Made by a program: the position numbers and the translations under genes. From Symsagittifera roscoffensis (Eukaryota; Xenacoelomorpha; Acoela; Convolutidae), in NCBI RefSeq assembly GCF_963678635.1, contig NC_087066.1, positions 34,911,301 to 34,975,300 on the forward strand: a stretch of 64,000 nt of DNA. The letters run 5' to 3'. Below, piece after piece: positions 10,593 to 21,610 of the stretch. Numbering within the stretch: the stretch's first letter is position 1; every line of letters starts with the position of its first letter. The notes beneath the pieces were generated by a model that did not search any database, had not been told where the DNA came from, and saw only the letters and a program-made list of their open reading frames with translations.

Positions 10593-13500
10593 AATTTCCA
10601 CCTAACTGTTCTTTACGATAGACAACTTTCAAACAAAAACTGAAAAAAAAAACATCAATTAAAATGTTCATGAATGCCGCAAAAATCGTTATATCCTTAT
10701 ATCAATTTGATCCCACTGAAACACGTGGACAATTTTTTATCTGCAGTGCTTAAATCAATTAATTGTGCGCTCGATGCGATTAAATAAAATAACATTTTCA
10801 TCAAATTTTTGTTTCTGGAAAAAAATTCTTACTACTGCACTGAGGGTACTTGCTTTTTTCTATGTCTCTTCTGTATAACCACTGTAGGATATTAAGCCAA
10901 CACGATTTCTTGGCCTTGACACCAATCGGCATCGCACGGAAAGACCTTACCGCAATTTGATTCCTTGTTACAAGATAAATTCGGCGGACAAGTCCTCTGA
11001 TCTGACTAACCATATTCTAAGATAAAACCAAATGCATCTTTGTGAGCTGATCACTTCTCTTTCGGTGATACGAACAAAAACGTCTAAGGAGCTTTGGCTT
11101 CGTTTTTTTTTACACAAAATCAGGTTCCCAGATGGGGTCGACTGACATTTCTGATGAAAACCCTTCTACTCGCAATTCTAAGTGAAAATAGATTTCACAA
11201 AAAAATAATTTAGTGTCGAGAAAACGTTTAGAAGTTTTCACTTTCCAGAACCAAGAATGAAATTGAGTGACTTTTTACTAGCGAGTGTCGAGTCAATCTT
11301 AATTGGATTAGGAAAAAGAACTAGTTTACTAAGAAGCAGCTATAAGTTATACATTCGAGAAGTTAAATCATCTCACTCCGATTTCGTCTCCTTAAAAAGA
11401 TAACGGTGGTTTAAACGCAAAATGAGGACAAGATACTTTTTGTTTCTGCTTGTTCTGGCAACTAAAACTGGGTTTCACGTGCAATTTCTGCAGAAACATG
11501 CACCATAGAGAATTGTCATACAAGGTCGACTGAGAATCAGTTAAGCGTTTCAAGCGTGGTTCAAGTAGTATTGACAAAAAGTATCTACGGCGTGAAGAAA
11601 AATGGTTTGAAGTTTTCGTTTTTCAGACAAAATCTCAAATAAGATATCAATGTTCCACTCGCCATCTAAGTAGATATATACTAGCCCACAAAAAAGAGAG
11701 TTATTAGCCATCAGACAGCTGGAATATTGTCCCAAAACTCCAGAAAACTGAAAAAGATTTTTTTTTCGATTTAAAGATACTTTAGCGATTACTTTTGAAA
11801 CTCAATCAATCTCTAACACCTGATTACAACTAAACTTATTATAGCTGGAGTATCAAAGATAGGATAGTCGGGTGTTATGCAAGAAGCACAGAAAGTCCCA
11901 ATCAGAAATATATTTTTCAAACTGTCCTTTTTTATGGCGCGATGTGATCAGAGGATCTGAACGAGAACGTAGAACTCAGGCATACTTGATAGTAATACTA
12001 AATTAGATATCTTGAAAAAACAGCTTTCTTTAATTAAAAAAATGAGGAAAAACTTGATTAAAAAATTCTGAAAAAGGCTCTATAAAAAATTGCGAAAACT
12101 AATTTTAGTGGAGTAAAACTATATTTTCAGCGCTCAAGTTAAGAATTAGACTATTATACCTTTAATAAGACCTACTCGCTCAAAATAAGATGAATTCAAA
12201 AACTTCAAACAGTTAGGTTTTTCTCGACACTGGAAAAATTTTATGGTAATGTTTAAATTTCATTCTTACCGAGTGTTAATCATGACTTACAGGGTTTAAT
12301 ATGATAAACAATTCATTCATTTTTTCTATAAGAACCTTCCTTTGATAGTTCTATTTTTTGTTCCGACCACTCTCGATTATTGGAAAGGAATCATGGATTA
12401 TGTTCGCTTTTTCCAGCAAATTTTGACTACCTCGAGAAAAACTTGTAGGAGGTCAAAAAGGTAATCATAATAAAACTCTTTTGAAAGTGATTCCGATTTT
12501 ATAAATTAGAAAAAGTTCTCCGAGTGAAAAAACCTGGACTGAAACTTCTGTTCTCCAGACTTGACTAATTTAGACAAAACTTGATGAGAGGCTGACCTAT
12601 CAATTCATTTCGAATACAACTTCAATTACAATAACTATTACCAATTCCTGTTCACTCGTTTTTTTTCACCTAATTCAGTCAACCTTAACAAATAATAGCA
12701 ACAAATTCAAAGAAAAAAATTATTGTGGTCGGAGAACTTGTGCTACTTGCACAGCAAACGACTATCTGGCATTTCTGGTTTGACATTTCTTCATAAGACT
12801 ATTTTGACATTTCTTGATAAGACGCAATTTTGACATTGCTATCCCCCTGCAAATGTCTGGTTAGCAATAAAGCAGTCAAAATGCAGCAAACATTACCAAC
12901 AGATAACTGAAAAAGGGTAAGTCAGCTCAAAAAAACCAGAATGACCAATTTATGATGAGTTTTTTTGGGAAGATATCACCTTGAAGGTTTTAAGATTTTT
13001 GACACATTTTTGAAAACGTTAACCCACATTGACAAAACTGGATAAATACGTTATTCACTGGGTAATCTAAATGTTTCAAACCCTTTTTAACCTTAAATTT
13101 AACACCTGTTTCGCACTAATTACACTTTTAATATTGAAGAAACTAAATTGTCCTTTGGCAAAAAAAAATAATTGAACTTGAAAGAAGTCAACCTCTGGAA
13201 AATAAACAAATTTGAGCACAAAAACACTCTTTTCTCGCGAAAAAGCAGCCGAATATAAACGCCCTTGTTTAAGGACGACCTTCTTTCATAAAAAGAGGCA
13301 AAGCGGAGCTTCGCACCACTTGCAATTGAACACAAAAAAGCAGCACGGCAGCTATGCCAAAAAATAGGGCGAAAGCCTGAGTCGAAAAAAATTTGAGGAA
13401 AAATAATGAGACACAGACCTGCCAGTGTTGAATAAGCATTTTAAAGAAAAATTTATACTGAGCAGACTATTTGGGTAAACTATTGTTGAGCCGAAACAAA

Positions 13501-13979
13501 GTTTGAGCTATAGAACATTTTGAGCCACAAAAAATTACGCATCCCTGTGGAACACATAAAAAAAATTGAAAGTAAATTTCTAGTCCTTTAAATGACAAAA
13601 TGTGAGGCATCTAAAAAGATATAACATCATTCAAACCACTCAAGGCAAAAAAAACCTTAAAAAGAAAAAACAACTTAAAATAAGCAAAAAAGGAAACTAT
13701 AATTAAGAGTTGATTTACACCAACAAAGATCATTCGAATGGAACGGCCATTTAAAATGCAGAAATGATGAAAAACCGATTCGCCAGGCAATCTGTTCTGT
13801 TGCCATTCGAACAGCCATGTTGACTGATCTTGTTAAAATAGTTCTTTAGCCAAAAAAGTTTATAATCCGATATGATAACGCTTGGTAATCGTGAGCGTAA
13901 AAAAGGAAAAAAAACGCGCTCTCAAATAAAAGCTGCACTTGGTTGAATTTCCCCAAATTTTTCCTCGCAAGTGAAATAA
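10593..13979. other. intergenic stretch upstream of RPS5
   Basis: No gene is assigned. On the minus strand at 10801-11013 there is a short frame beginning MVSQIRGLVRRIYLVTRNQ, followed by a strong donor (GCG|GTAAGG, near 10950). It could be an upstream, possibly 5'-untranslated exon, but its partner is unknown. The rest is AT-rich. It contains part of the CTCGACAC repeat family (about 12130-12370) and its inverted end (12725-12780), and a copy of the hairpin repeat at about 13297-13325. Confidence 0.55.
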
Positions 13980-14510
13980 CTTCAATGCTCTTATAACATA
14001 ATCATTTCAACTTTTAAGGACAAGTATGTCATCCTCGAAGTCACTAGCCTCGTATCAAATATCATTTTTTTTGTTTTCACATCAATTCTCTGTCAGTATC
14101 GACACCAATAGCGAACTTGATAATAGAAGACGCCCTGAAATAAGAGACGCCCTTAAATACAAGACACCTTCAGTTGAGACCTATTTTACACCATATTGGC
14201 CTAATAAAAGATGTGGCTCTTACTCTGGAAAATACGCTAGCCAACAGAAACTGGGAAACTTCATTCAGGCTTTTCCGAGCAATTTTTTAAAATTTTGTAA
14301 CTGAAGGGCATAACTGGCCTTTCTCTTAACGAATGAACTTGAATTGAGCTTAGCAAAATCTAGTTCACACCGCAAAGAATCAATATTTAGCGTGATCTTT
14401 GCGTAATCAATATTTAGCGTATTTAGCAAAGAATCGATTTTCAGATTTTTCCTAGAAAAAAAATTATACAACCAAACAATCTTTTCATTTCGTTCATTGA
14501 CACTGTTGAA
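13980..14510. repeat. dispersed repeat of about 450 bp, copy B
   Basis: Same ordered blocks as 8165-8630, including CTGTCAGTATCGACAC, AATAAGAGACGCCCT and CACACCGCAAAGAATCAATATT. The short open frames inside it are not conserved between copies. Confidence 0.65.
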
Positions 14511-14639
14511 TAAAAAAACAGCCAAAAAAGGGTATCAATTTCCTTTAGTTATATGTTGATTTTAGTTCCACTGCTCACAGAGATCAAAAGACTGAGCCCG
14601 GACTTTCTCACGTAATGGCTAGTTCATAGAAATCTCGGT

Positions 14640-17115
14640 TTGAATCAAGTGTACAAGCGTGTTACGCACCTCCGGTGCTTCGAATTTAACAACTCATAAA
14701 AAACCGCATAGATTGAAAATAAGATCTGCATCCTTTGAGTGTAGCCTGACAGCACCCAATTACAGGGTTGGTAGTTTCAAGTTTAGCAAAGTTTTTCTAT
14801 TCAAGGTCTTTTAATTCAAACTTTGAAAAAACCATTAAACTAAAAAGTTTTAAATATCTAAGTTCTTTGAAAAAATTTAAAAAGATCCAAAAAACGTCAC
14901 ATTTCGGAAATTTGAAACGAAGCAGTCGCATTTGAACGCAAGATTTGCAACTCATGAGAGTACTGTCACAAAACTCAACCACTGGGTTAGGGATTTCAAA
15001 TTGAGAAACTTTTTAAATTTAAGTTCTAAAAACAAAACTTCAAAATCCTTAAGAAAACTTCATATCTCGAAGACTTTAAAGAGTTGAGCAGTCGTATTTG
15101 GAGGCAACCCCTTACAGCCCTTTGACAGCTCTCAACTAAAACGTAAAGACTTTCAAATTAAAAAAAAAATTAAATTTAAGTTTTCTGAATTTTTTTTGAA
15201 AAAAATCACAAAAAACGTCAAACCTCAAAAACTAAAAGGATTTGAACAGTCACATTCAGAGACTAAATTCGCAACTCCTGAGAGTACCTCCACAGATTCC
15301 AACTACAGGATTAATATCTTTAAAGTTTTTGAATGTTTTCAAATCTAAGTTTTTTGAAGATTATCTCGAAAACTATAGGTATTTGAAAATGAGATATGTA
15401 GGCAAGATTTGCAACCCCTGAGAGTACTTTGGCAGCTCAATTAAAGGGATAGAAATTTCGAATTTTTTTAAAAAAACGTAAATCGATGTTTTCTGAAATG
15501 ATTTTGAAAAAATAACAAAAAACGTGATATCTCAGTAACTACAAATATTTGAGCAGCCCTTTTTGTAGGCAAGATTCGGAACCCCTGAGAGTAACCCGAC
15601 AGCCCCCAACTACAGAGTTGAGAATATAAAATTTTTCGGTATCTCGGAAAACTTTTCCGTATCGTAACCTAAAAGGATTTGGTTTTCATATATGGAGGCC
15701 AAAATCGCAACACCCGGGGAAACCGTGACAGCATCCCAATATTGGGTTGCTGATTTCAAACTTCGTGAAATAAACACTGAATTCAAACAGGAAAATCGAA
15801 AAAATAATCTTAACCATTGCAATACAAAATATACCTTAAACGCGAAAAAATTCTTTTGTTAAACATGCAAAAATAATGCGTTGAAAAAGCTTAAACATGG
15901 CACGATAGTGATGCCCGCATTTAATTATATACTAGCGTGTAACGCACCTCCGGTGCTTCGAATTTTTTCGACAACTCAAGAAAAATCGCATATATTGGAG
16001 CCAAGATCTGCAACCTTTTAGTGTACTCTGACTGCACCCAATTACAGGGTTGGCAATTTCCAAATTTATTTCGAAAAACTTCAATTCCAAATTTGAAAAA
16101 CCATAAAAGCGTCACCTCGAAAACTTAATGGACCTCTGGAAAAATAGGAGACCAGATTTGCAACTACTGAGAGTCCCTGAGAGCACCCTACTGTAGAAGT
16201 GGGAATTAAGACTTCGTGAGTTTTTTTAAACCCAAGTTTCCCGAAAAACAAATCATAACAAAGGTCACATCTCGGAAACTAAAAGGATTTGAGCTTTCAT
16301 AATTAGAGCCAAGATTTGCAACGCCTGGGTGTACGCTGATAATAAGGTTGTCTCTTCATCAAATCAGTAGTTTCATATTTTGTGATATTTTTTGTAAGGA
16401 AGTTCTTTGAGAAATTTTGAAAAAATCAAAATATAGCACATCTCGTAAAATTCAAAAATAAGTCACAAACTTTAAGCATTTGAGCAGTTGCATTTTGCAA
16501 GATTTGCAACTCCTGAGAGTACTCTGACAGCACTCAACTACAGGGTTCGGACTTTCATATTTTGAAAAAAAAATATATTTAATTTGTTTTCTGAAAATTT
16601 TTGAAAAAATCACAAAAAACGCCATATCACGAAAACTACAATGATTTGAGCACTCATATTTGAAGGCAATATTGACAACCCCTGAGAGTACCCTGAAAGC
16701 ATCCAACTACAGGGTAAAGAATTTTAAATTTGGAAAAAAAATAATTTGGAAAAAACTGAGAGTACTCTGATAGCCCCCAAAAACAGAGTTGGGAATTTCA
16801 AAGTTTTAAGAAAAAAATTTCGTTTAATTTTTGTAATTTTTTTTTGAAAAAATTTCAAAAAACGTTATATCTCGAAAACTACAAGGATTTGAGCATTCAT
16901 ATTTGGAGGCAAGATTCGCAACCCCTGAAAGTACCCTGACAGCACCCTACTACAGGTTAAAGAATTTCAAATTTTGAAAAAAAAAATCATTTTGAAAGTT
17001 TTTTGAAAAAATCACAAAAAACGTCATATCTCGATAACTACAAGGATTTGAGCCGTCACATTTGGAGGCAAGATTCGCAATCCTTGAGAGTACTCTGACA
17101 GCACCCAATAACCCG
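14640..17115. repeat. satellite array, monomer about 155 bp, about 15 diverged units
   Basis: A monomer with the landmarks ATCTCGAAAACTACAAGGAT, TTTGAGC, GCAAGATT.GCAACCCCTGAG, AGTAC.CTGACAGCACCCA and ACTACAGGGTT recurs with landmark positions near 14730, 14945, 15110, 15265, 15415, 15570, 15710, 16010, 16160, 16320, 16505, 16675, 16765, 16920 and 17080. Spacing is mostly 150-175 bp, with one short and one long interval. Units are 60-85% alike. No coding potential. The same monomer occurs in about four units at 40230-40860. Two spots within the array carry a Helitron-like terminal hairpin. Confidence 0.88.
15932..15966 (-). mobile_element. Helitron-like 3' terminus (hairpin plus CTAG|T)
   Basis: Read on the minus strand, a perfect GCACC-GGA-GGTGC hairpin is followed by about nine bases and CTAG then T, which is the layout of Helitron 3' ends (hairpin, short spacer, CTRR, insertion before T). 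A second copy at about 14655-14690 has the same hairpin, with CTTG in place of CTAG. A degenerate copy lies near 32398-32430. The satellite monomers lie on the upstream side, as in non-autonomous Helitrons/Helentrons that carry internal tandem repeats. No Rep/helicase gene is present. Confidence 0.5.
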
Positions 17116-17574
17116 TATTTAAATATATAATAGATTAGATAATAATAACTCAGCCCCAATCGGTTGTATTTCCAATAATTAGAAGACTTTTCAAAATGAA
17201 CGTCTCTCTCTCGCACTCTCTTTCCAAATCATTTCAAGAAAACAGGTCGATATTTTTCCCTCAGACTTTTACAGCGCAGAACCATTATGACCAAATTTTC
17301 TAATATCATTGAGATATCTCATATTTTATACAACTCATTGCTGGGTGATGTAGATAGTCTTCAGTAGACATTGAGACACCGCTGAATATCGTGAAAACTG
17401 GACATCTGACTTTCCATACCACGATAAATCACTTAAATTGTTAAGAATTCAAGCATACAGAAAAAAAGACGAAAAACAGTTCCGCAAAAACGCTTTGTCA
17501 AAAAATTTACCTCAACAGCTTCAAAGAAAAAACTGATAATTCTCAGTTTGAATAGAAACTATTCATTCGAAAAT

Positions 17575-17580
17575 TTTATT
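17575..17580 (-). promoter_or_regulatory. polyadenylation signal AATAAA for ULK4
   Basis: AATAAA on the minus strand lies about 120 bases after the ULK4 stop codon, a normal position for the 3' untranslated region of that gene. No poly-A tract follows it. Confidence 0.55.
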
Positions 17581-17701
17581 TACACTATGAACATGTTACA
17601 CAATTATAAACAAAATTATGATTACATTTGGGACATACACGACATCGATCAGTTTAACTTAACACAAGCCACTTGCTCAGTCAGACAAGAGCTGAGTCAG
17701 T

Positions 17702-20700
17702 TCAAGCTAATAAGATTTTGAGTATCTCTTTGGCCACAGAACTCACAGTAGCATCTGTGGCACCAGGCACAGATGAAGACCCACTGGCTAGTTTCTGAAC
17801 CAGCTCCGTCAACTCGACCCCTACAGAATTAGCTTTCCATTGCTCCACGTGACTAGCATCACTTGACAAGACACGTTTCAGGAATCGTAGAAGAATTCTC
17901 TGCTTTTTCATGTCAAATTCTAGTAAAGCTCTCTTGATACAAAACAAGTTCTCCGAAGACAAAATGTCTAATCCATCTGTGTCATCAGCTCCACCGTAGA
18001 GCTGCACAAGGATGAACAAGATATTGCACGACAGCTCCTGAATGTCACTTTCAGGCGAGATCAACATCTGAACTAACGGAGACATTAACTGCATGAAGAC
18101 TTTGTTGCGCAGCAAGAGAGCCTCAGCTTTTGATGTATCAGTGGCACCATTCGCACTTTTCTGTTGAAGAGTTACTCTAACTATATTAGATGCGTATTTC
18201 AGAAGGTTCTGAAGAGCTTCTAAGATAGCAGCTGCTAAAGTGTTCACAGATTTTAGGTCTTTATCATTTACAAATGCAGAACCACTGTTCCTGTTGTGAT
18301 CATCGGAGCTCCTCATATTTGAGACAACGGCTAGAAATAGTGAGCTGAGACTATCTGCAAGTCCCATGTCATACAAATCGTCCAAATTGGCTCCTTTGGT
18401 TGTGACTATTGTGTTAAAGATGTTGACCAGTCTCAAGATGACAGTACCTGTCAGGTCAGACTCGTGTTCTGTCAGAACTTGGAACATGATGGGAAGTATA
18501 CCAGCAGATTCGACATCTTTTATGCTGTGTGGGAACGTCTCTAGTATATTGGAGAGCATCTTCAGTCCATAGGCTGGCATCGGATCCTGGTAGATGAGAA
18601 TCTGCTCGAAATTAGGGACAAGAAGGGTTACAAAGTTCGAAAGCACTTTGTTCTTGAGCTCTTTCGTGTTTGCATCATCAACAGACAAGCAGTGACTTAA
18701 AACTTCTCCACTGATTTCAGACAGCAAAAGGAGAGCCATCAGTCTAATGTCTGCGTTATCGCTATTTATAACTAAGTTGCTAAGCGGAGGCATGATACCT
18801 TCAACCATTTCTATACAGTAGGTAACTATGATTTGAGGATGTTGAACGATAGATTCTACAGATGCCAGACATGATTTCTTGAACTCATCGGAAAGCGCTG
18901 TGCTATTTGAGGAGTCTATACATGTTTCTCCCGAATCAATCATTTGAACATGATTAAGAAGCTGTCCCAGTTTGGTGGCAATATCCACGTTTAGGATCTT
19001 ACTTCGGAAAACTTGGCTGGAAATGAGGAATACTGACATGGCAAACAGAGGCAGAGTGCTTTTGATCTGTTTAATCTGGAGTGTTGATGGATGCTTGCGG
19101 CCAGAAACACTATCAAGAGTTGCAACTACGTCTTGCATCACTACTGGAAAAGTGTTCACAACTATCTGTATCAGCTGTTCCAGACATTGGTTCAAGTAGT
19201 TCACAGAGGAAGTATGATCGCCACGCGCAGACATCTGTTTCTTGCAGTCTCTTTCAACATAAACTACCAGTCGCTGATTGCACATGTAAACAAGCATTTC
19301 AGTGCTGTTTTCTATCACAATCAGCAGCAACAGAAAAGACTTGGCTCTAACTGTAGCAATGGGACTCTCCAACATTTTCATCACTCTGTTCACAAAGTCC
19401 CTATCTTGGGTAAGTCTGGCTACATGTTGACCGTGGGACAACATACTTAGGAACATAGTCAGTACAGGCTGTTGTACTTTGGAATTAGCCACCATCGAAT
19501 CCAGTACCTTCTGCAAACCCACTTTGTCTATGACACTGGGAAATATTGCACTGTTTAGTTTGTTGATCCTGCACAGTGCAGAGATGGCCACTATTTTCAG
19601 TGAGTCGCTGGACGAGTGACAGAATATATTCCACAGCAACAGTGCCACTTCCGTGGTTGAGAACTTGTTTGAGTGAACTCCTGTAGTGGCCGCTATGTTC
19701 TCTACAATCTTGGCTCCTAGATGTTGCGTGACTGGCTCCTCGCCCTCTCTCAGACATCTGGTCACCATAGTAAAAGAGATCGAAGGGATTGTCCAGCTGT
19801 CTATGCTGGATCCCTCTTTCTCCTCCTGCGCAGCTATTAGGAACAGGACCTCTCCGATAGCTGGTAACACGCTTTGCTTTGTCTTTACATTCCTAAAGCT
19901 ATCGCGCAAGACTTCAGTTAGAATCACAATGACCTCCATTAAGTTGGTTCCATGGTTAACACGTGAGCAGTTCTGAGCTAAGAGTCCAATAAGACGACAA
20001 TACTTTGCTCTCATCTCTTGCAAACTGTTGCTTTTCACATGATTCACAACTACGTTCAGTAATCTATAGTGATTTATTAGCGTGTTGCTTAATGAGTCAC
20101 AACAGACTTTCATCAGGTAAGATGCCACGTGTAATTTAGTCTTCTGCAAACTGTTGTTCTTTTCGCTAGGCATCAGAGCTTCAACAAATGGCTTTAAGTG
20201 ATTCTTCAGTTGATCTTCTGAAAGCGCTTTAATTCCTTCTAAACCAATGCTTGGGGCGGGAAGTGATTTAACATCGAATTTAGTGTCCGGTACTTTGACT
20301 ATTTTTGGATTGTCCATTATGGCTCCAGTGGACAGGTCTGAGCTCGTGTAGATCAATTGGCGCCATTCCCCTACACTGTAACTGTCCTGAGTTGTTCTGG
20401 CGCTTCTGTTTCCGTTTGTTGATTTCCCATCAAATTTTGACGACTGATTGCCCCTCTCACGAGGAGTTGTCGACTCAGCCGCTTCGTGTGGTCTCACTTC
20501 TCTGACTTTACCAGTTGATGGAATCCCAGATTCATTTCCTCTAACTACATTACTTGTTGGATGGACGCTGGACGATGTACCACCTTGGGTTCCTTGAGCA
20601 AGTTTGGGATCCTCGCCAGTTTTTGGTCGCAGGGATGACCTCAACTCTTGGGTCATTCGCAATGACTGAGCTAATTTAGAGGTTGATATATTCAGAGTAT

Positions 20701-21610
20701 CGAGGCGTTCGTCCATTTCGGATACTTCTCCGCCAGTTACAAGAGTGATTGGTCTGTCCATAGTCTCGTTCAAAACACTGCCTTTCCAAAACGGATGCTC
20801 AGAAATTGCGTTCCAGTCGAATCGCTTAGAAACATCAGGTTGCATCAAACCACTCAACAAATGCATAAACTCCTTCGAAGGCTTTTCAGTATGTTGAGCT
20901 GACAAAACTTTGCTTCTTGGGGACGGAAAAGTAGTGGTTTCTAAATGATGCATCAGATCGTCATTTGTGGAGCTGAAAGGTGGAGCTCCTGCAAACATCT
21001 CATACAAAATACATCCCAGACTCCAGAAATCAGAGGACGGACTGTACATGGCGTTTCTCAGCACCTCGGGTGCAGCATAACATTTGTCCACTGCTACTCG
21101 AGAACTGTGGATCTCAGTCACTTCCTCAAAATCTTCCATGGTCTGCTGGAAAATGGTCTGCAGGTCCTCGCCTGGTACTCGAGAAAGAGTAAAGTCACTG
21201 AGCTTCAAATTTCCCTGTCCATCCAACAAAACCTTCTGAGTGGTAAGGTTGCTAAACACTATTCCTATGGAGTGCACGTAGTACAGTGCTCTAAGGATAC
21301 ATCTTCCGAATTTGCGGATGCAGTTCTCTGGCAAGTGTTGGTCCTGTTCTATCACCTGTTTCAGAGTACCTCCAGTACACAGTTCAACTACAATCCAGAG
21401 ATGGTTGGATGTCTCGTACCACTCGTGGAATGCCACTACATTCTCGTGAGTCAACTCATGAGTCAGCCTGACTCTATTTGTGATTTCTGCTCGCATGCAT
21501 TTCTCGATGCAGTAGATAGCGACGAAGTTGATAGTGCCTTTTCTTCTTCCCTTGTATACTATAGTATTCTCGCCTCTCCCAATTTCATCATACAAGACAT
21601 AGTTCTCCAT
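17702..21610 (-). CDS. ULK4: ULK4 pseudokinase, single uninterrupted exon
   Basis: ULK4 is a Unc-51-like pseudokinase linked in animals and protists to ciliogenesis and motile cilia; it scaffolds rather than phosphorylates. The 1302-residue frame aligns with human ULK4 (1275) from end to end. The kinase domain spans about residues 1-275, with the glycine loop GRGENTIVYKGRRKGTINF and the stretch WYETSNHLWIVVELCTGG. The catalytic loop is degenerate: HRD is replaced by FSN, and DFG by DFT. The APE-like YAAPEVL and SDFWSLGCILYEMF follow. The linker (280-450) is Ser/Thr-rich. IIYTSSDL-like and MDNPKIVKVPDTKFD motifs lead into C-terminal HEAT/ARM-type helices with CLREGEE, ISALCRI and VSGRKHPST conserved. 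The ATG at 21608-21610 matches the human start (MENYVLY, human MENFILY). Stop is TGA. Human ULK4 has many introns, so a single exon is notable; no poly-A tail or flanking duplication marks it as a recent retrocopy. Confidence 0.97.
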   Translation of the reverse strand: MENYVLYDEIGRGENTIVYKGRRKGTINFVAIYCIEKCMRAEITNRVRLTHELTHENVVAFHEWYETSNHLWIVVELCTGGTLKQVIEQDQHLPENCIRKFGRCILRALYYVHSIGIVFSNLTTQKVLLDGQGNLKLSDFTLSRVPGEDLQTIFQQTMEDFEEVTEIHSSRVAVDKCYAAPEVLRNAMYSPSSDFWSLGCILYEMFAGAPPFSSTNDDLMHHLETTTFPSPRSKVLSAQHTEKPSKEFMHLLSGLMQPDVSKRFDWNAISEHPFWKGSVLNETMDRPITLVTGGEVSEMDERLDTLNISTSKLAQSLRMTQELRSSLRPKTGEDPKLAQGTQGGTSSSVHPTSNVVRGNESGIPSTGKVREVRPHEAAESTTPRERGNQSSKFDGKSTNGNRSARTTQDSYSVGEWRQLIYTSSDLSTGAIMDNPKIVKVPDTKFDVKSLPAPSIGLEGIKALSEDQLKNHLKPFVEALMPSEKNNSLQKTKLHVASYLMKVCCDSLSNTLINHYRLLNVVVNHVKSNSLQEMRAKYCRLIGLLAQNCSRVNHGTNLMEVIVILTEVLRDSFRNVKTKQSVLPAIGEVLFLIAAQEEKEGSSIDSWTIPSISFTMVTRCLREGEEPVTQHLGAKIVENIAATTGVHSNKFSTTEVALLLWNIFCHSSSDSLKIVAISALCRINKLNSAIFPSVIDKVGLQKVLDSMVANSKVQQPVLTMFLSMLSHGQHVARLTQDRDFVNRVMKMLESPIATVRAKSFLLLLIVIENSTEMLVYMCNQRLVVYVERDCKKQMSARGDHTSSVNYLNQCLEQLIQIVVNTFPVVMQDVVATLDSVSGRKHPSTLQIKQIKSTLPLFAMSVFLISSQVFRSKILNVDIATKLGQLLNHVQMIDSGETCIDSSNSTALSDEFKKSCLASVESIVQHPQIIVTYCIEMVEGIMPPLSNLVINSDNADIRLMALLLLSEISGEVLSHCLSVDDANTKELKNKVLSNFVTLLVPNFEQILIYQDPMPAYGLKMLSNILETFPHSIKDVESAGILPIMFQVLTEHESDLTGTVILRLVNIFNTIVTTKGANLDDLYDMGLADSLSSLFLAVVSNMRSSDDHNRNSGSAFVNDKDLKSVNTLAAAILEALQNLLKYASNIVRVTLQQKSANGATDTSKAEALLLRNKVFMQLMSPLVQMLISPESDIQELSCNILFILVQLYGGADDTDGLDILSSENLFCIKRALLEFDMKKQRILLRFLKRVLSSDASHVEQWKANSVGVELTELVQKLASGSSSVPGATDATVSSVAKEILKILLA

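Noticed and set aside
10801-11013. Short minus-strand frame as a mitochondrial-type protein
   Set aside because: Only the first 21 codons before a strong donor look possible. Joining it to RPS5 exon 1 would give an N-terminal extension that RPS5 does not have in any species I know. Left as a possible upstream exon.
14640-17115. Regular spaced repeats resembling a CRISPR array
   Set aside because: The whole 155-bp unit is repeated with diffuse divergence; there are no short identical repeats separated by unique spacers, and the DNA is animal.
17702-21610. ULK4 as a recent processed retrocopy
   Set aside because: No poly-A tract, no flanking target duplication seen, and a fully open frame of 1302 codons. 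An old retrogene is still possible and is listed as a finding.
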